Source of the DNA: Cognatilysobacter claricitrinus
GTDB lineage: Bacteria; Pseudomonadota; Gammaproteobacteria; Xanthomonadales; Xanthomonadaceae
DNA: 64,000 nucleotides
NCBI RefSeq assembly: GCF_045866565.1
Contig: NZ_BAAFZV010000001.1
Span: 868,001 to 932,000 of the forward strand
Reading direction: 5' to 3'
Shown here piece by piece: positions 20,030 through 29,789 of this stretch. A program made the translations under genes and the position numbers. Positions within the stretch are counted from its first letter, which is position 1; the number at the start of each line of letters is the position of its first letter. The notes beneath the pieces are model-generated. The model made no database searches. It was not told the origin of the DNA and worked only from the letters and a program-made list of their open reading frames with translations.

Positions 20030-21816
20030 AGTTCCGCTCCCAGGCTGAGGTAGATCTGCAGCGGCGAATCCGGCGAATTCAGGCCGTGCGCGAGGTCGAC
20101 GCGCACCGGTCCGACCGGTGATTTCCAGCGCACGCCGAAGCCGACGCCGGTGTGCAGGTCAGGGCGATCGTCGAATGCGCTGCCGGTGTCGACGAACGCC
20201 GCCGCGCCCCACGTGTCGTTGAAGTAGTGCTCGTACTCCGCACTCGCCGTTATGACTTTCTCCGCGCCCACCGCGAAGCGTTGGCCGGGCGCACCGATGC
20301 GCGGGCCGACCTCGCGCCAGCCGTAACCGCGGATGCTGCGCTCGCCGCCGGCGTGGAAGCGCAGGCTCGGCGGCAGCAGGTCGGTCGCGGTGTCGCTCCA
20401 GGTCTGGCCGACTTCACCACGTGCGATGAAACGGCTGCGCGGACCAAGGCCGCGATACAGGCTGATGGTGCCGTGCGCCTGCACGAACAGCACGCCGTTC
20501 ACGCCTTCGGCACTGCCTTGGCCGGCGCGCACGAACGCGCTTGCACCGAACCCGCGACGCGGCATCAGGCGGTCGTCGACGTCGACGTAGGTCGCATCGA
20601 GTTGCGGATAAACGAACGAGCCGTAGCGGAAGTCGGGCGGCGTCGACGGATCGCCGTCGTCTTCCGCCGCGTACGCCCAGCGCTCGCGCAGCACGTGCAC
20701 GCCGGCCACCGCATCGAGCCGGCGGTTGATGCGGCCGCTGCGGCTTGCAACGAACTCGACGCGACGGTTGTCGATGAAATCGGTCTGTTCGTCCGCGCCC
20801 TGCAGCGCGATGGTGTACCAGCCGTCAACCCACGCGAACGCGGGGATGCGGTACTGCAGCGTGACCGTCTTGCGGCGTTGCGCGTAGTCGAGGTCGAACG
20901 TCGCCTTGTGTCCGCGGCGGTTGAGCCAGCGACGATCCATGCCGAGTCGCACGCCCGCGCCGCTGTCGGAACCGTAGCTCAGGCCGACGGTGTAGACCGT
21001 GCGCTTGGCTGGCGTCAGCGCGACGTCGATCGGCACGTTGCGGTCGACGGCCTTCTCCGGGTGCACGGCGACGTCGATGCCGGAGAAGTAGTCGAGCCGT
21101 TGCAGGGACTCGCGCAGGCGTTCGATGCGCGCCTGCTGGTACGGAGCACCGGGCTCCCAACGCACCAGCTTGCGCAGCAATGTGTCGTCGACGATGGACT
21201 TCGGCGTCTGCGTGAACGTGACCGCGCCCATGCGGTAGCGCGCACCGCTCGCCCAGAGCAGGTCGATATTGGCGTCGCCCGTGGCGCGCGTGACCTCGAC
21301 GCGATGCGTGGTCAGGTCGGCGTCGAAATAGCCGCGTTCGGCGAGCACGCGCGAGATGCGCGTCTTGCTCGCTTCGTAGATCGTGTGGTCGAGCGTCTCG
21401 CCGGTGACCGGATGGAACGCATTGACCTGCGCGGTCACAGGCGCGTCGGTCGCTGCGTCGCCCCGCACGTGCACGGATACGCGCCCCACCGTCACTGGCG
21501 CACCAGGCGTCACGTCGATGCGCACGGCGTCGCCGTCGCGGGTCACCTTGATGGTGGGCGAGTAGTAGCCGAATGGTTCCAGCGCCGCGCGCGTTTCCGG
21601 TTCGACCTGTTCGAGCAGGTAGGCGAGACGGCGATCGCCGAGGTCGGTGCCCGCTTCGTCGTTGATCGACAGCGACTCGACGACGTTCGTCGTCATCACC
21701 GCATCGAGGCCACGCACCTCGACGCGCGCGATGCGCGCCGCCCACGCCGGAAAGGCCGCGCCGAACGCGAGCAACAGGACGAGGACGGCGCGTCGGGCGC
21801 GCGGGCAGTGCGGCAT
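20026..21816 (-). CDS. tamA: Translocation and assembly module outer-membrane component TamA
   Basis: Omp85-family outer-membrane protein of 596 aa, partner of TamB. It has a signal peptide (residues 1-26, LVLLLAFGAAFPAWA) and then POTRA-like domains to about residue 250 (starting RIARVEVRGLDAVMTTNVVESL). A C-terminal 16-strand barrel of the bacterial surface antigen family follows, with FHAGGERSIRGYGWREVGPR, the conserved RGY-containing lid/loop-6 region, and terminates in a strand QIYLSLGAEL. The final residue is Leu rather than the commoner Phe. Gene order tamA-tamB with a 4-bp overlap supports coupled synthesis. Confidence 0.94.
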   Translation of the reverse strand: MPHCPRARRAVLVLLLAFGAAFPAWAARIARVEVRGLDAVMTTNVVESLSINDEAGTDLGDRRLAYLLEQVEPETRAALEPFGYYSPTIKVTRDGDAVRIDVTPGAPVTVGRVSVHVRGDAATDAPVTAQVNAFHPVTGETLDHTIYEASKTRISRVLAERGYFDADLTTHRVEVTRATGDANIDLLWASGARYRMGAVTFTQTPKSIVDDTLLRKLVRWEPGAPYQQARIERLRESLQRLDYFSGIDVAVHPEKAVDRNVPIDVALTPAKRTVYTVGLSYGSDSGAGVRLGMDRRWLNRRGHKATFDLDYAQRRKTVTLQYRIPAFAWVDGWYTIALQGADEQTDFIDNRRVEFVASRSGRINRRLDAVAGVHVLRERWAYAAEDDGDPSTPPDFRYGSFVYPQLDATYVDVDDRLMPRRGFGASAFVRAGQGSAEGVNGVLFVQAHGTISLYRGLGPRSRFIARGEVGQTWSDTATDLLPPSLRFHAGGERSIRGYGWREVGPRIGAPGQRFAVGAEKVITASAEYEHYFNDTWGAAAFVDTGSAFDDRPDLHTGVGFGVRWKSPVGPVRVDLAHGLNSPDSPLQIYLSLGAEL

Positions 21817-21866
21817 CCGGTCAGGATAGCGACGGCCGCGTTAAAGCGGCCGTGACGGTGCCGGCG

Positions 21867-23957
21867 TCAGGTCGACAGGTACTCGATGGCGGCGACGCTG
21901 CCGAGCCGGTCGGCGAGGCGCTGCAACAACGCAAGGCGGTTGCGACGCACCGCGGCGTCGTCGACGTTGACCATCACCTTGTCGAAGAACGTGTCGACCA
22001 CCGGGCGCAGCTGCGCGAGGCGCGCGAGCGTGCCCACGTAGTCGCGCGAGTCGAGCAGCGGGTCGGTGTCGGCGATCGCGACGTCGACCGCGCCGGCGAG
22101 TTCGCGCTCCGCATCTTCCGCGTACAGCGACGGATCGAGCGTGCTGGCGACGTCGCCTTCGGCCTTGCGCAGGATGTTGCGGATGCGCTTGTTCGCCGCA
22201 GCCAGCGCTTCGGCTTCGGGAAGCCGCGCGAACTCGCGGATCGCGGCGAGGCGTGCGTCGAAGTCCGGCAGCGATTCGTGCACGGCGTTGAGCACCGCGT
22301 CGAACTGCTGTGGGGTGATGCCGCGGTCGGCGTAGTAGCCGCGCAGGCGGTCGTAGACGAAGTTGGTGACGTCGTACGCGCTGGCATCCGTGGACTGCAC
22401 CGGCTGCAGCGCGACCGCGCGTTCGACCAGCTCATGCAGCACGAGGTCGTGCCCGCCTTCGAGCAGGTTGCGCGCAAGGCCGAGCGCATTGCGACGCAGC
22501 GCGAACGGATCCTTGTTGCCGGTCGGGCGCAGGCCCGCCGCGAAACCGCCAGCGAGCGTGTCGAGGCGTTCGGCGATCGCGATCACCTGGCCGAGCGTGG
22601 ATTCGGCGAGCGCGTCGCCGGCGAAACGCGGCATGTAGCCTTCGTCCAGCGCCTGCGCGAGTTCGTAACGCGCGGTGTCGCCGACATCGGCGAGCGCGTC
22701 GTCGTGCAGCGCGTAGTAGCGGCCGGCGATGCCTTGCAATTCCGGGAACTCGCCGACCATGCGCGACTGCAGGTCGTTCTTCGACAGCTCCGCCGTGCGA
22801 CGCGCGAGCGCGGGATCGACCTCGACCTCGGCCGCGATGCCTTCCGCCAGCGACGCGACGCGCGCGACCTTGTCGGCGATGGTGCCGAGCTTGGCCTGGT
22901 AGGTGACGGTCGACAGGCCATCGCCCATCGCGACCAAGCCCTGCTTGAGGTCCTCGTCGAAGAAGAAGTTGGCGTCGGCGAAGCGCGGACGGATCACGCG
23001 CTCGTAGCCCTTGCGCACCTCCGCTTCGTCCTTCGACTCGATGTTGGCGATACCGACGAAGTGCTCGCTCAGGCGATCGCTCGAATCGAGCACCGGAAAG
23101 AACTTCTGGTTCGCCTCCATGGTGGCGATCAGCGCTTCCTGCGGCACGGCGAGGAATTCTCGCTCGAAGCTGCACAGCACGGCCTTCGGCCATTCGACGA
23201 GGCCGTTCACCTCTTCGAGGATGCCCGGCTCGATGCGCGCGACGCCGCCCACCGAGGCCGCAGCACGTTCGACTTCACCGCGGATGCGGCCGCGGCGCTC
23301 GTCGGGATCGACCAGCACCTTGGCCATGCGCAGCGATTCGACATAGTCGGTGGGATCGGTGAACCACACCGGCTTGTCGTGCATGAAGCGGTGGCCGCGG
23401 CTCATGCGGTCACCCTTCACGCCGAGCAGTTCGACGTCGACGATGTCGCCGCCGAGCAGCACCACCAGCCAGTGCACCGGTCGCGCGAAACCGAAATCAT
23501 TCGCGCCCCAGCGCATGGGCTTGGGAATCGGCATGCCGGCGACCGCTTCGGCGAGCACCTCGCCGAGCAGCGACGCGGTCGACGCGCCCGGCTTTACCGC
23601 GCGATGCACGAAACGTTCGCCCTTGTTGTCGGTGAGGCGTTCGAGCTGCGTCCAGTCGACGCAGGCCTTCTGCGCGAACCCTTCCAGCGCACGCGTCGGC
23701 GCACCGGCCGCGTCGAGCGCGACGTTGAGGTACGGGCCGAGCACTTCCGACTTCTGCTCCGGCTGCGTGGTCGCCACCTTCGGCAGCGCGACGGCGAGGC
23801 GACGCGGCGTGTACAGCGGCTTCGCACCGGTGCGGTCGAGTTCGACGCCGCGCTTTTCCAGCCCGGCGACGACGCCGTCGAAGAACGCCTGCGCGAGCGC
23901 CGGCAATGCCTTGACGGGCAGTTCCTCGGTGCCGAGTTCGATCAGCAGCGGCTTCAT
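21867..23957 (-). CDS. glyS: Glycyl-tRNA synthetase beta subunit
   Basis: Beta subunit of the heterotetrameric bacterial glycyl-tRNA synthetase (696 aa; E. coli 689). It supplies tRNA recognition to the catalytic alpha subunit. The start MKPLLIELGTEELPVKALPALAQAF is diagnostic. Further family segments include RFVHRAVKPGAS, MRWG near residue 150, SKNDLQSRMVGEFPELQGIAGRYYA, and the C-terminal anticodon-binding-like part ending RLALLQRLADRLGSVA. It is the last gene of a glyQ-GST-glyS operon and overlaps the GST gene by 4 bp. The start at 23957 is fixed by that overlap and by conservation. Confidence 0.97.
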   Translation of the reverse strand: MKPLLIELGTEELPVKALPALAQAFFDGVVAGLEKRGVELDRTGAKPLYTPRRLAVALPKVATTQPEQKSEVLGPYLNVALDAAGAPTRALEGFAQKACVDWTQLERLTDNKGERFVHRAVKPGASTASLLGEVLAEAVAGMPIPKPMRWGANDFGFARPVHWLVVLLGGDIVDVELLGVKGDRMSRGHRFMHDKPVWFTDPTDYVESLRMAKVLVDPDERRGRIRGEVERAAASVGGVARIEPGILEEVNGLVEWPKAVLCSFEREFLAVPQEALIATMEANQKFFPVLDSSDRLSEHFVGIANIESKDEAEVRKGYERVIRPRFADANFFFDEDLKQGLVAMGDGLSTVTYQAKLGTIADKVARVASLAEGIAAEVEVDPALARRTAELSKNDLQSRMVGEFPELQGIAGRYYALHDDALADVGDTARYELAQALDEGYMPRFAGDALAESTLGQVIAIAERLDTLAGGFAAGLRPTGNKDPFALRRNALGLARNLLEGGHDLVLHELVERAVALQPVQSTDASAYDVTNFVYDRLRGYYADRGITPQQFDAVLNAVHESLPDFDARLAAIREFARLPEAEALAAANKRIRNILRKAEGDVASTLDPSLYAEDAERELAGAVDVAIADTDPLLDSRDYVGTLARLAQLRPVVDTFFDKVMVNVDDAAVRRNRLALLQRLADRLGSVAAIEYLST

Positions 23958-24600
23958 GCGGAGACTTCCTTGGCGCCCTTGGGCTGCGGAACGAAGAACG
24001 GAACGTAGTGCGACGCGAACACCTCGAGCGCTTCGCAGCGTTCGACATGCGCGGCGAGCGCGGGCCAGCGCGAGAGATCGACCGGCACGGCGTGGCGGCC
24101 GTGCGTGACGTAGCAGGCGACGGTGATGTCGGCGAGCGTCATCGCATCGCCGACGAGCCACTGCCCGCCACGCGCCGCGCAGGCGGCATCGAGTGCGGCG
24201 TACGTGCCTTCGATCTGCGCGACGCTGCGCGCGAGCAGCGCGCGCGACTGCGCTTCGGGCGAGTGGAAGATGCGTTCGAGCACGATGGCCACCGCGCGAT
24301 CGGCCGCACCGCTCGCCAGGCCGATCAGGCGCATCGCTTCGCGGCGATCGCGACCGCCGCGAGGCAGCAACGGCTCGCCGGGCGTCTCGTGTTCGATCCA
24401 GTCGAGGATCGACGACGACTCCATCAGCACCTCGCCGTCGTCGAGCACCAGCACCGGCACGCGGCCGAGCGGCGAGTACTCGCGGATCCTGTCGAAATCC
24501 GCCCCGACCGACCAGTCGCGATGCTCGAACGCGATGCCGCGCAACGCGAGCGCGATCGCAACGCGACGCGTGAACGGCGAGTCGTACATGCCGATCAGGA

Positions 24601-24604
<4 letters not shown>
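23954..24604 (-). CDS. Glutathione S-transferase family protein inserted between glyQ and glyS
   Basis: Cytoplasmic GST-fold protein of 216 aa. The N-terminal thioredoxin-like domain starts MILIGMYDSPFTRRVAIALALRG (Ser9 in the usual catalytic position). It also contains the cis-Pro/GSH-binding pattern LGRVPVLVLDDGEVLMESSSILDWIE (residues 46-71). The C-terminal helical domain includes WLVGDAMTLADITVACYV. The substrate is unknown. It sits inside the glycyl-tRNA synthetase operon, overlapping glyQ and glyS by ATGA on both sides, so all three are translationally linked. A role in translation or redox protection of the synthetase is only inference. Confidence 0.88.
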
Positions 24605-25509
<905 letters not shown>

Positions 25510-25543
25510 GCGTCGTTCCGTGTGGCTGCGCGGAAAGCGGGCT

Positions 25544-25549
25544 AGTATA
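25544..25549 (-). promoter_or_regulatory. Probable -10 box for the glyQ operon
   Basis: Read on the minus strand, TATACT (25549-25544) lies 35 bases before the glyQ ATG, giving a predicted 5' leader of about 28 nt. A -35 element at the expected spacing is weak. Confidence 0.5.
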
Positions 25550-25645
25550 GCGACGGCATTTTCGCCCCCATTTTTCCGGGCCTTCGGCGCCCGATCGCGA
25601 CGCGCTGGCGTGCCCGCTCCCACCCGTTTCCATGGTCCGTCGGCC

Positions 25646-26377
25646 GTGACGCCCCCAGTCCTCATTCTCGAAACCGGCCAGCCGGTGGCATCGATGCGCC
25701 GCCACGGCGGGTTCCCCCACTGGATCCGCACCGCCGCCGGCCTGCCGCGCGATGGCGCGGTGGTGGTCGACGTCGAGAACGGCCAGGCATTGCCCGCACG
25801 CGAAGGCTTCGCCGGCGTGATCATCACCGGCTCCGGCGCGATGGTCACCGAGCGTCGCGACTGGAGCGAACGCACGGCGCAGTGGCTGGGCGACGCCGCG
25901 CAGGCAGGCCTGCCGCTGTTCGGAATCTGCTACGGCCACCAGCTGATCGCGCATGCGCTTGGCGGCGAAGTGGGCTGGCATCCGGAAGGCCGCGAAATGG
26001 GCACGGTCGAGATCGAACGCCTCGCGCCCTCCAACGACGACGCGCTGTTCGCGCGCCTGCCCGAACGATTCGCCGCGCAGGCCACGCACCTGCAGTCGGT
26101 ACTCAAGCTGCCCGAGGGCGCCACGTTGCTCGCCAAGTCCGATCACGATCCCGTGCACGCCTACCGCTGGCGCGATGCCGTGTGGGGCGTGCAGTTCCAT
26201 CCCGAATTCAGCACCACGCACATGCGCGGCTACGTGCGTGCGCGCCGCGAGGCGCTGCATGGCGAAGGCCTGTGCGCGGTGTCGACCGAACGCAGCGTCA
26301 GCGCGACGCCGCATTCGCGCCGCGTGCTGCGCCGGTTCGTGAACTTCGCCCGCGACCGCGCGGAGGGCCGCGCATGA
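25646..26377 (+). CDS. Class I glutamine amidotransferase (GMP synthase-like)
   Basis: Stand-alone class I GATase domain of 243 aa. The catalytic triad is visible: Cys95 in GICYGHQL, and His185 and Glu187 in QFHPEFS. Stand-alone relatives are annotated as glutamine amidotransferase or GMP synthase glutamine amidotransferase-like, and may hydrolyse gamma-glutamyl amides. The start is a GTG at 25646 (VTPPVLILETGQP), because the beta strand LILETGQ is the usual N-terminus and the closest ATG is out of frame. It is divergent from glyQ and overlaps the following membrane-protein gene by ATGA. Confidence 0.85.
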   Translation: MTPPVLILETGQPVASMRRHGGFPHWIRTAAGLPRDGAVVVDVENGQALPAREGFAGVIITGSGAMVTERRDWSERTAQWLGDAAQAGLPLFGICYGHQLIAHALGGEVGWHPEGREMGTVEIERLAPSNDDALFARLPERFAAQATHLQSVLKLPEGATLLAKSDHDPVHAYRWRDAVWGVQFHPEFSTTHMRGYVRARREALHGEGLCAVSTERSVSATPHSRRVLRRFVNFARDRAEGRA

Positions 26378-27294
26378 ACGTGCGCAAGGTGCCCGTCGCG
26401 CGTGGCGTGGAATGGATGAAGGAGGCGGTCAACATCGGCCGTCGCAACCCGCGCGCGGTGTTCGGCGCGGCGGTGCTGTTCCTGTGCACGCTGTACTTCG
26501 CGTCGGTGCTGGCGGTGCTGCCGGTGGCGTCGCGGTTGCAGGGGCGCAGCGATCTTTCGTTCGGCGAGTCGATCGCGGTGGCCATCCCGCTGTTCGTCGT
26601 GCTGACGCTGGTCATGCCCGTACTGCTGGCCGGGCTGATCCACGTGATGCACGAAGCCGAGCACGGTCGGCCGACGCGTGCGCGCGACCTGTTCGCCGCG
26701 TTCGGCCACGGCCGCGCGCGTCCGCTGATGACGCTGGGCCTGGTGCAGATCGTGTTCAACGTGGGTTGCGTCGCGCTCATCGTGCTGCTGACCGGGCCGG
26801 ACTACTGGGCCGAGAGCATGAAGGCGCTGCAGGGTGCGCTGAGCGGGCACGTCGTCGTGCCGCCGGAGCCCGAGCATCCGGTGCTGCTGTTCTTCGTGCA
26901 GATCCTGCAGTTCGTCTTCAACTACTTCAGCGCGGCGCTGATGCTGCTGTGCGTGCCGCTGATCGCGCTGTCGAACGTCGGCATCGTCGAAAGCCTGCGT
27001 CTCGGGTTCCGTGCGTCGGTGGTGAACCTCGGCGCGAACCTGCTGGCGTCGCTGGTGTTCCTGATCGGCTTCGTGATCGCGGCGGTGCTGGTGACGCTGC
27101 TGACCGCGGTCGTCGGCGGCATCGCGGCGCTGATCCACCCGGTGCTGGGCGCGGCGATCGCGCTGGCGGTGTGGGCGGCATTCGCGGTGGGCGTGCTGGT
27201 GGTGCTGGTCGCGGTGAGCTACTACGCCTGGCGCGACATGTTCGACGCACCGCCGGAACCCGCCGCCGGCACCCGCATGCAGATCGAAGCCTGA
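26374..27294 (+). CDS. Polytopic membrane protein (BPSS1780-like)
   Basis: Inner-membrane protein of 306 aa with about six long hydrophobic segments (around residues 28-52, 65-92, 118-142, 172-200, 218-250 and 255-290). There is a conserved-looking N-terminal amphipathic start VARGVEWMKEAVNIGRRNP and a soluble Arg-rich loop HEAEHGRPTRARDLFAAFG. It resembles the BPSS1780 family of uncharacterised membrane proteins, often found as small operon partners. I cannot assign a function. It is translationally coupled to the upstream amidotransferase and ends one base before the convergent tatC gene. Confidence 0.65.
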   Translation: MNVRKVPVARGVEWMKEAVNIGRRNPRAVFGAAVLFLCTLYFASVLAVLPVASRLQGRSDLSFGESIAVAIPLFVVLTLVMPVLLAGLIHVMHEAEHGRPTRARDLFAAFGHGRARPLMTLGLVQIVFNVGCVALIVLLTGPDYWAESMKALQGALSGHVVVPPEPEHPVLLFFVQILQFVFNYFSAALMLLCVPLIALSNVGIVESLRLGFRASVVNLGANLLASLVFLIGFVIAAVLVTLLTAVVGGIAALIHPVLGAAIALAVWAAFAVGVLVVLVAVSYYAWRDMFDAPPEPAAGTRMQIEA

Positions 27295-27295
27295 T

Positions 27296-28033
27296 TCAGC
27301 GCTTGGCGACCACCGCCGCGGCGACGATGCCGGCTTCGTACAAGAGGCACATCGGCACCGCGAGCATCAGCTGCGACACGACGTCGGGCGGCGTGATCAC
27401 CGCGGCCACCACGAAGATGCCGACTACCGCGTAGCCGCGCCATTCGCGCAGCTGCGCCGGCGTCACCCAGCCGAGCAGCGACAGGATCACCAGCGCGACC
27501 GGCAGCTCGAAGCTGACGCCGAACGCGAGGAAGATCACCGACACGAAGTCGAGGTACTTGCCGATGTCCGGCGTCTGCGCGACGACGTCCGGCGTGAAGC
27601 GCGCCAGGAACGCGAACGCCGCGGGCAGCACGACGAAATACGCGAACGCGCAGCCGGCGTAGAACAGCGTCACCGCCGACACCAGCAACGGCAACGCGAT
27701 GCGCTTCTCGCGCCTGTACAGGCCCGGCGCGACGAACGCCCACGCCTGGTAGAGCAGCCATGGCGCGGTGAGGAAGATCGCCGCCATGAACGCGAGTTTC
27801 ATCGGCACGAAGAAGCCGCCCGCCGGATCGGTGGCGACCAGGTGCCCGGAATCCGGCAAGGTCTTGAGCAGCGGATGCGCGAGCAGCGTGTACAGCTTGC
27901 CGGCGAACGGCATCAGCGCCACGAACACCACCAGGACGCCGACCGCGCCGCGCAGCAGCCGCGCGCGCAGTTCGATCAGGTGATCGAGCAGGCGCGGCGC
28001 GTCCGGCGGCAGGTGCGCGTCAGCGCTGCTCAT
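27296..28033 (-). CDS. tatC: Sec-independent protein translocase TatC
   Basis: Core receptor of the twin-arginine translocase (245 aa), a six-helix inner-membrane protein that binds the twin-Arg signal. It contains LLDHLIELRARLLRGAVGVLVVF (N-terminus and first helix), the conserved first periplasmic loop LAHPLLKTLPDSGHLVATDPAGGFFVPMKLA, FAYFVVLPAAFAFLARF and FVSVIFLAFGVSFELPVALVIL. It overlaps tatB by 14 bp and is the last gene of tatA-tatB-tatC. Confidence 0.97.
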   Translation of the reverse strand: MSSADAHLPPDAPRLLDHLIELRARLLRGAVGVLVVFVALMPFAGKLYTLLAHPLLKTLPDSGHLVATDPAGGFFVPMKLAFMAAIFLTAPWLLYQAWAFVAPGLYRREKRIALPLLVSAVTLFYAGCAFAYFVVLPAAFAFLARFTPDVVAQTPDIGKYLDFVSVIFLAFGVSFELPVALVILSLLGWVTPAQLREWRGYAVVGIFVVAAVITPPDVVSQLMLAVPMCLLYEAGIVAAAVVAKR

Positions 28034-28448
28034 GCGGTGCGTTCGACGACGGCTGCGTGTCAGCGCGCGTCGGTTCGGTCATCGACGCCTCGACGTCGGC
28101 GATCTGCGCCTGCAGCGATGCGACGTCGGCGGAATCGGGGACTGTCGGCACGCGCGTGGCGTCTGCAACCTCCGCCGCACGCGTCATCCGCGCTTCGACA
28201 TCGGCCAGCTGCGCACGCAGCGAATCCTGCGCCTCGCGCAGTTCCTCGCGCGCACGCAGGATGCTGTGCCGCATGTCCTCGTCGGCGAGCTCGTTCTCGA
28301 GTTCGTTCTTGACCGCCTGCCACTGCGTGCGTGCGCGACGCAGCCACGTGCCGGCCATGCGCGCGGCCTTGGGCAGGCGCTCCGGCCCGAGCACGATCAG
28401 CGCGACCAGCGCGGTGAGCAGCAGCTCGGAAAAGCCGACGTCGAACAT
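28020..28448 (-). CDS. tatB: Sec-independent protein translocase TatB
   Basis: Tat receptor subunit of 142 aa. It begins MFDVGFSELLLTALVALIVLGPERLPKAAR: one short membrane helix, the Gly-Pro hinge and an amphipathic helix, which is the TatB signature (FDIGFSE-type N-terminus, LGPERLP). The rest is a long charged helix (about residues 45-95) and a variable, Thr/Ala/Asp-rich tail containing two similar segments, QLADVEARMT and QIADVEASMT. The start at 28448 follows from the conserved N-terminus. Confidence 0.96.
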   Translation of the reverse strand: MFDVGFSELLLTALVALIVLGPERLPKAARMAGTWLRRARTQWQAVKNELENELADEDMRHSILRAREELREAQDSLRAQLADVEARMTRAAEVADATRVPTVPDSADVASLQAQIADVEASMTEPTRADTQPSSNAPHEQR

Positions 28449-28464
28449 GGCGCCGCGCGGGCGC

Positions 28465-28695
28465 TCAGCGGCGGTCGCGGTCGGTGTCGCTGGTGTCGCG
28501 GCTGCGCGCGTCGACGTCGTCGTTGCGACGTTCGTCGCGCAGGTGCTGCGGCGGTTCGTCGCCGCGAACACCCTTCTTGAACTCGCGCACGGCTTCGCCG
28601 ATGTCCTTGCCGGCAGACTTCAGCCGGCCCGTGCCGAAGATCACCACCACGATGACCAGCACGACCAACCAGTGGGTGAGGCTCCAGCTGCCCAT
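28465..28695 (-). CDS. tatA: Sec-independent protein translocase TatA
   Basis: Pore-forming Tat subunit of 76 aa: MGSWSLTHWLVVLVIVVVIFGTGRL, a single membrane helix followed by an FGTGRLKSAGKDIGEAVREFKKG amphipathic helix. Both are diagnostic of TatA/E. The tail is very hydrophilic, made mostly of Asp, Arg and Ser. It is the first gene of the tat operon, 16 bp before tatB. Confidence 0.97.
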   Translation of the reverse strand: MGSWSLTHWLVVLVIVVVIFGTGRLKSAGKDIGEAVREFKKGVRGDEPPQHLRDERRNDDVDARSRDTSDTDRDRR

Positions 28696-28755
28696 GGCGC
28701 TGCTCGCTGCAAAAAATGGAAGACGATCAGGATAACGCAGCGCCCACGGCGGCGT

Positions 28756-29643
28756 TTACGGCAGCGGTTCCGTCTTTACCGCAGGGTCGGCGTTCTGGAA
28801 CGGCTGCGGCTTCGGATCGGCGCTGGCCGGCGCGGCGGCCGGCACCGGCGTGCTGCTGCTCGCCGACGCGGTGACCGTGGTGGTCGGCACGACGTTCAGG
28901 CTCGTCGTCGCGGAGGCCGCAGCTGCGGGCGTGCCGTTGCGTTCGGCACGTGCGGCGGCGGTGGCTTCCTCGAGCGCGTCGCGGAAGTCGACCAGCGCGT
29001 TCGACGGCGCGCCCTTTGCGCGGCCTTCGAAGATCATGCGCGGCGTGGTGCCTTCGCCGTAGGCGAGCTGGTCGGCGACGTCGTCGACCTGCAGTACCGC
29101 ACCGTCAAGCGCGACGCCGGCGAACAGCCCGCGTGCGCGCGACCACGACCAGATCTCGGCCTTGAGCTGGCCGTCGGTAGCGGTGGCCGCGCTGCGACCG
29201 ACCGGACCGGCCGCGACCGCGGCATCGGCGCCCAGCGTGACCTTGCCGTTGACGATGGAATCGATGCCGCGCTCGCCGCGGAACACCAGCACGATGTCGG
29301 CCGACTGCAGGCCGGCCTGCAGGCCGATCGAGCCACCGGTGAGTTTGACGAACGCCGGCTGCGACCACGTGCCGTCCGCGTTCTTCACCGCCATCACGCC
29401 GTGGCCGCGGCGGCCGCCGACCACCAGGCCGATCTTCAATGCATCGGGCACCACGACGATCGCGCGTGCCTCGTCGAGCAGCTTGTCGGGGATCGACGAC
29501 TCCGGGATCTCGCGGATTTCGCGCAGCACCCGCAGCGCGTTCTGGGCACGGGCGTCTTCGGCGGGGCCGGCCAGCGCGACCGGCGCGGCGACGGCGAGGC
29601 TCAGGGCGAGGACGAGGCCGGACAGGCGGGGGCGACGGGCCAT
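28756..29643 (-). CDS. SYLF/Ysc84-domain secreted lipid-binding protein
   Basis: Exported 295-aa protein with a signal peptide (residues 1-25, ending AAPVALA) and a SYLF (Ysc84 actin-binding/lipid-binding) domain over about residues 40-220. The domain contains LLDEARAIVVVPDALKIGLVVGGRRGHGVMAVK, GSIGLQAGLQSADIVLVF and the C-terminal LFAGVALDGAVLQ. Bacterial members are periplasmic or outer-membrane-associated and poorly understood. The last 70 residues are a low-complexity Ala/Thr/Ser/Pro tail. The start at 29643 gives the signal peptide. It lies 60 bp upstream of tatA in the same direction, so it may be co-transcribed with tat. Confidence 0.85.
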   Translation of the reverse strand: MARRPRLSGLVLALSLAVAAPVALAGPAEDARAQNALRVLREIREIPESSIPDKLLDEARAIVVVPDALKIGLVVGGRRGHGVMAVKNADGTWSQPAFVKLTGGSIGLQAGLQSADIVLVFRGERGIDSIVNGKVTLGADAAVAAGPVGRSAATATDGQLKAEIWSWSRARGLFAGVALDGAVLQVDDVADQLAYGEGTTPRMIFEGRAKGAPSNALVDFRDALEEATAAARAERNGTPAAAASATTSLNVVPTTTVTASASSSTPVPAAAPASADPKPQPFQNADPAVKTEPLP

Positions 29644-29789
29644 GGCAGATACCGAAGTGAGCGGATGGTTCAGGCTAGTGAGCCCGCGATGAATATCAAG
29701 CAACCGGTGCGCCGCGCCACCGCACCGATGCGCGGCGACGCATCGTCGCAACCCTGCGCAAGCGCCGCGAGCGGCTGCGCTGTCATGCT

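Noticed and set aside
17591..20053. 820-codon plus-strand open frame
   Set aside because: Antisense to tamB; Arg/Ala-rich shadow.
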